64,000 nt of DNA. Origin: Bacteroidota bacterium (GTDB lineage Bacteria > Bacteroidota > Bacteroidia > Cytophagales > Cyclobacteriaceae). Where the stretch lies: contig JAFDYU010000010.1 of assembly GCA_018267285.1 (NCBI GenBank), positions 62,001-126,000 on the forward strand, in the 5' to 3' direction. The translations under genes were made by a program, and so were the position numbers. The notes beneath the pieces were generated by a model. It saw only the letters and a list, made by a program, of their open reading frames with translations. It did not search any database and was not told where the DNA came from. This document shows positions 60,234 to 64,000 of this stretch, in pieces; the stretch's first letter is position 1; every line of letters begins with the position of its first letter.

Positions 60234-61574
60234 TTAAGAGTTGTCTGTTTTTTTGTCCTTCAATAAAAGTTTGTAGCCAGCCTTGACAGTGACCTTGATC
60301 AGCTTAACCTTTTTGCTGAAGAGGCTCTTTGCGGTTTGGATGCCCGCACTTGCAGCTTGCGTCTTTAAAGATTGATCCATTGACATGAACTGCATTCCTT
60401 GCAATGCCTGATCAGACGATTGTTTTGCAACATCGCGTGTGATTGCCCCTGGAATATAGATGCCCTCTATTCCATCTAAATCATAAGCTGAAAGAGAAAC
60501 CGGAAACAGAAAGTTTTCATCGCGAATAGAATTGATCGCTACCGTTAATCTTTCCCCATTGATTGAACACGTTCCATAAATGAATTGGTCTTTTGAAATA
60601 TGTTTCCCGTTGATGTAAACATCATTTAACAAACGTAACTTAATAGTAGAACCTGCGACTAGCTCCTGGGTGTCATGAACAGCGGCTTCAATTGTATTAC
60701 CAGTTTCCTGCTCATCAGTCATTTCATCCTCGAGACCGTAAAAACCATTTTGGCTAGACTCTGTGGGAAATACCTTGCTAAGCAGGGCAAGACTATCTGA
60801 TGGAATTTGAATTGAAATTTGTTTAGGAGTTAATAGGGAAAACTTTTCCTCGGCTTCTTTAGTCTGCACTGGAAATACCTGCCCCTTCTTCAATTCACTT
60901 TCTTTTCTGATCTTCTCAGCAGCGCGGTCGGGATGCTGTATATCAAGAATCTTTTCGAGCATTCCGTTAATCTGCTGCATTTCTGGATCGTCCTGATTTC
61001 CGCCTTTCATTGTCTGCATCATTTTCTCTAACTGCTTCACATCTGAAGAGAACTGCGGATCAGTTGCATTGGGCTGGGCGACTTCCAACGTTTTAGAGTC
61101 AATCGGTGAGTCTTGCTTCTTATTAAGCTCCTGATAGAGTTGCTCAAGCTTTTTGTTAACCTTCGCTTCGTTTGGATCAATGATTTCGGCTTGTTTTTTC
61201 TGAGCAACGTTTTGAGAATTCCCTGATTTAGTTTTTTGCTTGTCTTGAATGGGTTCTTGTTGAATTTCCTGTTGATCCTGTGTTTCAATTGGTGCTAAGT
61301 CGATATATGGATCGTTTCTTTTTTCTTCTTCAAGCTTAAGTGAGTCACGTTCTGCCTGCTCATAAAGGGAGAGCTTGTTCCAAACTTCATCATTAAAATG
61401 GGCATCTGGGAGGTTGGGATTCAAGCCCGTCTTTTCACTTGCGATAGCTTGTCCAGGTGAACCCTGACCACCGCCCAATGCCCAAAATATCAGAATCAGA
61501 AATGGCAGAACCAGTACGGGCACAACCATTGCAAATTTTCTTTGCTGCAAAAACTTTTGTGAATGCGGTTTCAT
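60234..61574 (-). CDS. traM: Conjugative transposon protein TraM
   Basis: A 446-residue protein with one N-terminal transmembrane helix (KFAMVVPVLVLPFLILIFWA), then a long charged, Gln/Lys/Glu-rich periplasmic linker (about 45-215) and a C-terminal beta domain (STIKLRLLNDVYINGKHISK; GEIYIPGAITRDVA-like segment near 345). This is the TraM/VirB10-type layout of Bacteroidota conjugative elements. It spans the periplasm between inner-membrane and outer-membrane rings. It follows the traL-like gene by 12 bp. Confidence 0.9.
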   Translation of the reverse strand: MKPHSQKFLQQRKFAMVVPVLVLPFLILIFWALGGGQGSPGQAIASEKTGLNPNLPDAHFNDEVWNKLSLYEQAERDSLKLEEEKRNDPYIDLAPIETQDQQEIQQEPIQDKQKTKSGNSQNVAQKKQAEIIDPNEAKVNKKLEQLYQELNKKQDSPIDSKTLEVAQPNATDPQFSSDVKQLEKMMQTMKGGNQDDPEMQQINGMLEKILDIQHPDRAAEKIRKESELKKGQVFPVQTKEAEEKFSLLTPKQISIQIPSDSLALLSKVFPTESSQNGFYGLEDEMTDEQETGNTIEAAVHDTQELVAGSTIKLRLLNDVYINGKHISKDQFIYGTCSINGERLTVAINSIRDENFLFPVSLSAYDLDGIEGIYIPGAITRDVAKQSSDQALQGMQFMSMDQSLKTQAASAGIQTAKSLFSKKVKLIKVTVKAGYKLLLKDKKTDNS

Positions 61575-61586
61575 AACATTTTGTGT

Positions 61587-62042
61587 TTAGTGTAAATAAT
61601 TTGATTGATAGTTCTCTATAAGAGAATTGATGCTGTCCATCATGCCAGGCCTGGCGTTAATCAGACTATCATAGACGGCAATACCTTTTGGAGATTTTCT
61701 GAGACTGTCAAGAATTGCTTTGACGCGAAGGATTCTTTTCAATCCGTTTACATAGTTTGGATTTTGATAAATGTCTTTCGGAATAGTGATTTGATCGATG
61801 CGAAAGGAAAGTGAATTTTGTGCATCGTTCATCGAGCGAATGATCAGTGAAACGCAAACTACCGCCATCACCAGTCCGAACATCAAAAGCGTGATGCGTT
61901 TGTGAAGTGTCGGCAATGAATTGAACTTCGCATCTAAGTAATCAGCTATTACCTTTTTGGAATTGCTTAATTTCACAGACACCCTTTTTGAGATTGAATC
62001 TTCAGCGGTGTCAGTTGGATTATTTGTTTTGTTGTCGTTCAT
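61587..62042 (-). CDS. TraL-position small membrane protein
   Basis: A 151-residue protein with one transmembrane helix (ITLLMFGLVMAVVCVSLIIR, about residues 50-70) and a charged outer part. It sits exactly where traL is in CTnDOT-type elements (between traK and traM), and overlaps the traK gene by 4 bp. The sequence itself is too divergent for me to confirm traL, so I leave the symbol empty. Confidence 0.8.
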   Translation of the reverse strand: MNDNKTNNPTDTAEDSISKRVSVKLSNSKKVIADYLDAKFNSLPTLHKRITLLMFGLVMAVVCVSLIIRSMNDAQNSLSFRIDQITIPKDIYQNPNYVNGLKRILRVKAILDSLRKSPKGIAVYDSLINARPGMMDSINSLIENYQSNYLH

Positions 62043-62659
62043 AATCTGTTCTCGGTTTTGATGTCTTTGTTTTCAAGGGTGTGCCACTTCTCGATAAGGA
62101 ACCCGTGTGGGTTGTTATCAGAGCGCGAAACATTTCGCAGATAGCCTTCAGTTACTAAACTTCGTGTGACAATAGATGTCTTGCGGATGAGCTTCTGTCT
62201 TGCGTAGCATCGGAAGTAAAAAGGATAATCATTCACTTCAATCTTGATACTATCCATTACAACTTCCTGACTGATGTTACCTGAAATGATGTTGGAGTAA
62301 TATCTGCTTTCCTTCAAGTTATCGTACTGGCGTTTCGCTGACGCATCTGCCAGATACAAAGCCTTCGTTATGTTCGCTTCAATGACACGGTCGTCTGGAT
62401 CAAGCGTAAAGAAATAATGGTGAAACATTTTAACGTGGTCTCTTGCTTCGACTGGAATATTATCCTTGCGCTCCGCTGACCAAGCTTCTAAAGCTTTGCC
62501 ATTAGCAAGTATGTAGATGCGCTCTTGAATGTGCGTCACCATTTGAAAACTTTTGTAAATGGAATAGCAACAGATCATCGCACATGCAAAAATGAGCGCG
62601 AGCGAAAACAGTTTGATGTGCTTGAATGCGGAGTCGATATTTTTGAGTTGGCTGAACAT
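62039..62659 (-). CDS. traK: Conjugative transposon protein TraK
   Basis: A 206-residue protein with an N-terminal transmembrane helix (HIKLFSLALIFACAMICCYS) and a mixed outer domain (WSAERKDNIPVEARDHVKMF, then HHYFFTLDPDDRVIEANITK), ending in a TraK-like strand (TRSLVTEGYLRNVSRSDNNP). It has the VirB8-like layout. It overlaps the next gene by 4 bp and lies 3 bp after traJ. Confidence 0.92.
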   Translation of the reverse strand: MFSQLKNIDSAFKHIKLFSLALIFACAMICCYSIYKSFQMVTHIQERIYILANGKALEAWSAERKDNIPVEARDHVKMFHHYFFTLDPDDRVIEANITKALYLADASAKRQYDNLKESRYYSNIISGNISQEVVMDSIKIEVNDYPFYFRCYARQKLIRKTSIVTRSLVTEGYLRNVSRSDNNPHGFLIEKWHTLENKDIKTENRL

Positions 62660-62662
62660 GAA

Positions 62663-63856
62663 TTACGCAGTTTTGTTATTGCCGGAAAGTTTATCGTGCA
62701 TGTAGTCACTTGTACTGCTACTGTCAGAACTTGATGGGCTTGCGGTTTTTGGTGCTTCGCTTGATTGAGCCTGATTTGATGCTCCAATTAAATTCTTTGC
62801 ACCTGATGCTGCGGAGCTGACTGCTGCACTTGAGCCGCCTGTGAAGATATTTGAAGCTTTATAAAGTAGTGTGTTTCCGCCTCCTGCATGAACAATATAA
62901 TTGGACACGCTTGGCACAGTGAAATACCCAACGATGCCCATGACAAGAAAAATCAGATAGGCCGTGTCGTTACTGCTGAAGAAGGTGTCTCCATATTTTG
63001 CTACCTGCTGAATATCGATCTTCAACATGTTTTCTTGAACCTTGGCGATGATTGCTCCGAATATATTTGCTACCGGAAGCCAAAGAAAGACATTGATATA
63101 GCGGGCGATCCATACTGTTAGCGTGTGCTGAAGCCCGTCAAAAACAGCGAGACCAAAAATGATTGGACCAAGTATAGAGAGTACAATGAGATAAAACGTT
63201 CTGATTGTATTGATGCAAAGTGATGCAGCTTCATAAAGAATGTGAAGTATCTCCGACATCCATTGCTTTACCGAGTTTCGAAAATTGTAAGATGCTTTTG
63301 ACATGGCAAACTTTATGTCATTGCCAAGTCCGTCAAGTGTTCCCTCCTCCGTTCCGTCAGGATGGGTGTAGCGATACCATTTGTCGCGATCACCACTTCC
63401 ATCCACACCCACATACATTTGCCACGCGAGTGTTTTCATTATCGCCTCTTCTTTTAATTTCAATAGATAGGCGATGGCGTTGTTCGAACCTGAAACCATT
63501 GCGGCTGTGCCTGTCACTGTTGGTTGGAGTATTGTATTCATGAATAGCAGCACGTAAGGAAAAAGCATTATGCATAGTCCGAGTGCAAAAGGTCTGAGTA
63601 ATGGATAGAAGTCTATTGGTTCAGCATTGGCGAGATGGCGCCATACCCTTGAAGAAATATACCACAGTGCTGCAAAGCCGGCCAGTCCTCGGCTAACCCC
63701 GATCAGTTGACTGCACAAAGGCAGCATTTCACTGTATAGCTGGTCCAAGACGCTTTGCAGACTGTGGATCTCTCCCGTGAAACTCTGAGCACAAACAACG
63801 CCAGGCAAAAAAGTCACGGTGAGAAATATTGTTAATGTCGTTTTTTTCGGTTTCAT
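62663..63856 (-). CDS. traJ: Conjugative transposon protein TraJ
   Basis: A 397-residue inner-membrane protein with a signal peptide and several helices. The VirB6/TraJ pattern is visible: GLAGFAALWYISSRVWRHLA, FYPLLRPFALGLCIMLFPYV, then IVLSILGPIIFGLAVFDGLQ, WLPVANIFGAIIAKV and YLIFLVMGIVGYFTVPSV. The C-terminus is Ser/Ala-rich. It forms the inner-membrane part of the mating pore. Confidence 0.92.
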   Translation of the reverse strand: MKPKKTTLTIFLTVTFLPGVVCAQSFTGEIHSLQSVLDQLYSEMLPLCSQLIGVSRGLAGFAALWYISSRVWRHLANAEPIDFYPLLRPFALGLCIMLFPYVLLFMNTILQPTVTGTAAMVSGSNNAIAYLLKLKEEAIMKTLAWQMYVGVDGSGDRDKWYRYTHPDGTEEGTLDGLGNDIKFAMSKASYNFRNSVKQWMSEILHILYEAASLCINTIRTFYLIVLSILGPIIFGLAVFDGLQHTLTVWIARYINVFLWLPVANIFGAIIAKVQENMLKIDIQQVAKYGDTFFSSNDTAYLIFLVMGIVGYFTVPSVSNYIVHAGGGNTLLYKASNIFTGGSSAAVSSAASGAKNLIGASNQAQSSEAPKTASPSSSDSSSTSDYMHDKLSGNNKTA

Positions 63857-63866
63857 AATTGCAGAA

Positions 63867-64000
63867 TTAATTGAGGCCGTAGATATGTCGAAGTGTTCTC
63901 ACATCATTTGCTGATCTAGCTCGCTGTATCGCGAGTAGCTGAGTGTTGTTATTGAAACTCCTAATGAAAACTACCTTTCCTTCCAAGTCATAGTAAATCC
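63867..64000 (-). CDS. C-terminal end of a gene upstream of traJ (5' part outside window)
   Basis: An open minus-strand frame enters from the right edge and ends at 63867, 11 bp before the traJ start. It reads IYYDLEGKVVFIRSFNNNTQ, then LLAIQRARSANDVRTLRHIY and GLN. By position it should be traI or an equivalent, but this short C-terminus is not enough to prove it. Confidence 0.5.
   Translation of the reverse strand, partial: IYYDLEGKVVFIRSFNNNTQLLAIQRARSANDVRTLRHIYGLN

Noticed and set aside
1-64000. CRISPR arrays, tRNA or rRNA genes, and intact insertion sequences
   Set aside because: I saw no regular spaced repeats, no cloverleaf or rRNA-like sequence and no transposase in either strand. 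Only short scraps and the 37-bp repeat hint at past mobile elements.

Overview
The window comes from a bacterium of the phylum Bacteroidota, probably a Cytophagales-like member. The evidence is a CTnDOT-type traJ-traK-traL-traM-traN block, a TonB receptor with an N-terminal carboxypeptidase-regulatory domain, a CzcA-CzcC fusion pump, families such as DUF6660, DUF5777, DUF3347, HYC_CC_PP and the five-fold beta-flower protein, and promoters of the TTTG-N19/20-TAnnTTTG type. The transfer genes at the right end suggest that much or all of the window is cargo of an integrative conjugative element loaded with heavy-metal resistance. Almost everything is on the minus strand; only the mer operon (55192-58290) is on plus.

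Layout, right to left along the main transcription direction. (1) 58461-64000: conjugation genes (end of a gene upstream of traJ, then traJ, K, L-like, M, N and an associated protein). (2) 55127-58442: mercury operon with its own operator and promoter: ArsR-type repressor, MerT-MerP fusion, MerP-like protein, MerA, terminator. (3) 52440-54853: small secreted Cys/His-rich proteins. (4) 46414-52281: an ArsR repressor with a perfect palindromic operator, then a copper/silver-type RND pump whose inner-membrane subunit CusA is encoded in two halves, then two adaptors. (5) 41021-46362: a membrane redox module (cytochrome c, NrfD-like quinol protein, Fe-S protein, small Tat protein, beta-barrel protein, cytochrome-like lipoprotein) without a catalytic subunit. 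(6) 34534-40949: a tight operon of ATP-cone nuclease, calcium-type P-type ATPase, SRPBCC protein and GH13 glycosidase, then a lipoprotein. (7) 22150-34132: zinc/cadmium/cobalt operon: DUF6660, CzcA-CzcC fusion, CzcB, ZIP transporter, bestrophin, two-TM protein, beta carbonic anhydrase, unknown, MgtC-like protein, ZntA ATPase. (8) 15612-21264: ARPP-1 protein, TonB receptor under two Fur-like boxes, multicopper oxidase. (9) 1-14573: large copper operon: HYC_CC_PP protein, a second split CusA, TolC, two adaptors with heavy-metal-binding domains, many small metal proteins and a CopA ATPase that runs off the left edge.

The copper genes divide the work between cytoplasmic export (CopA), envelope-spanning export (CusABC sets), periplasmic oxidation (multicopper oxidase) and periplasmic binding (HMBD, DUF3347 and HYC proteins). 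The czc/znt genes do the same for zinc-like metals, and mer handles Hg(II). The region is also scarred: a methyltransferase with its middle deleted, a broken HMA/membrane gene, a degraded second SRPBCC gene, a 3' scrap of the ARPP-1 gene, a scrap of an AsmA-like gene, and a 37-bp repeat lying at two of the broken junctions. These show repeated deletion and recombination between related metal islands.

The best candidates for undescribed biology are the two independent split CusA pumps, the bestrophin/carbonic anhydrase genes inside a metal-efflux operon, the catalytic-subunit-free NrfD/Fe-S module between two metal systems, and the nuclease/Ca-ATPase/SRPBCC/GH13 operon. All family names were assigned by reading motifs by eye; no database search was run.
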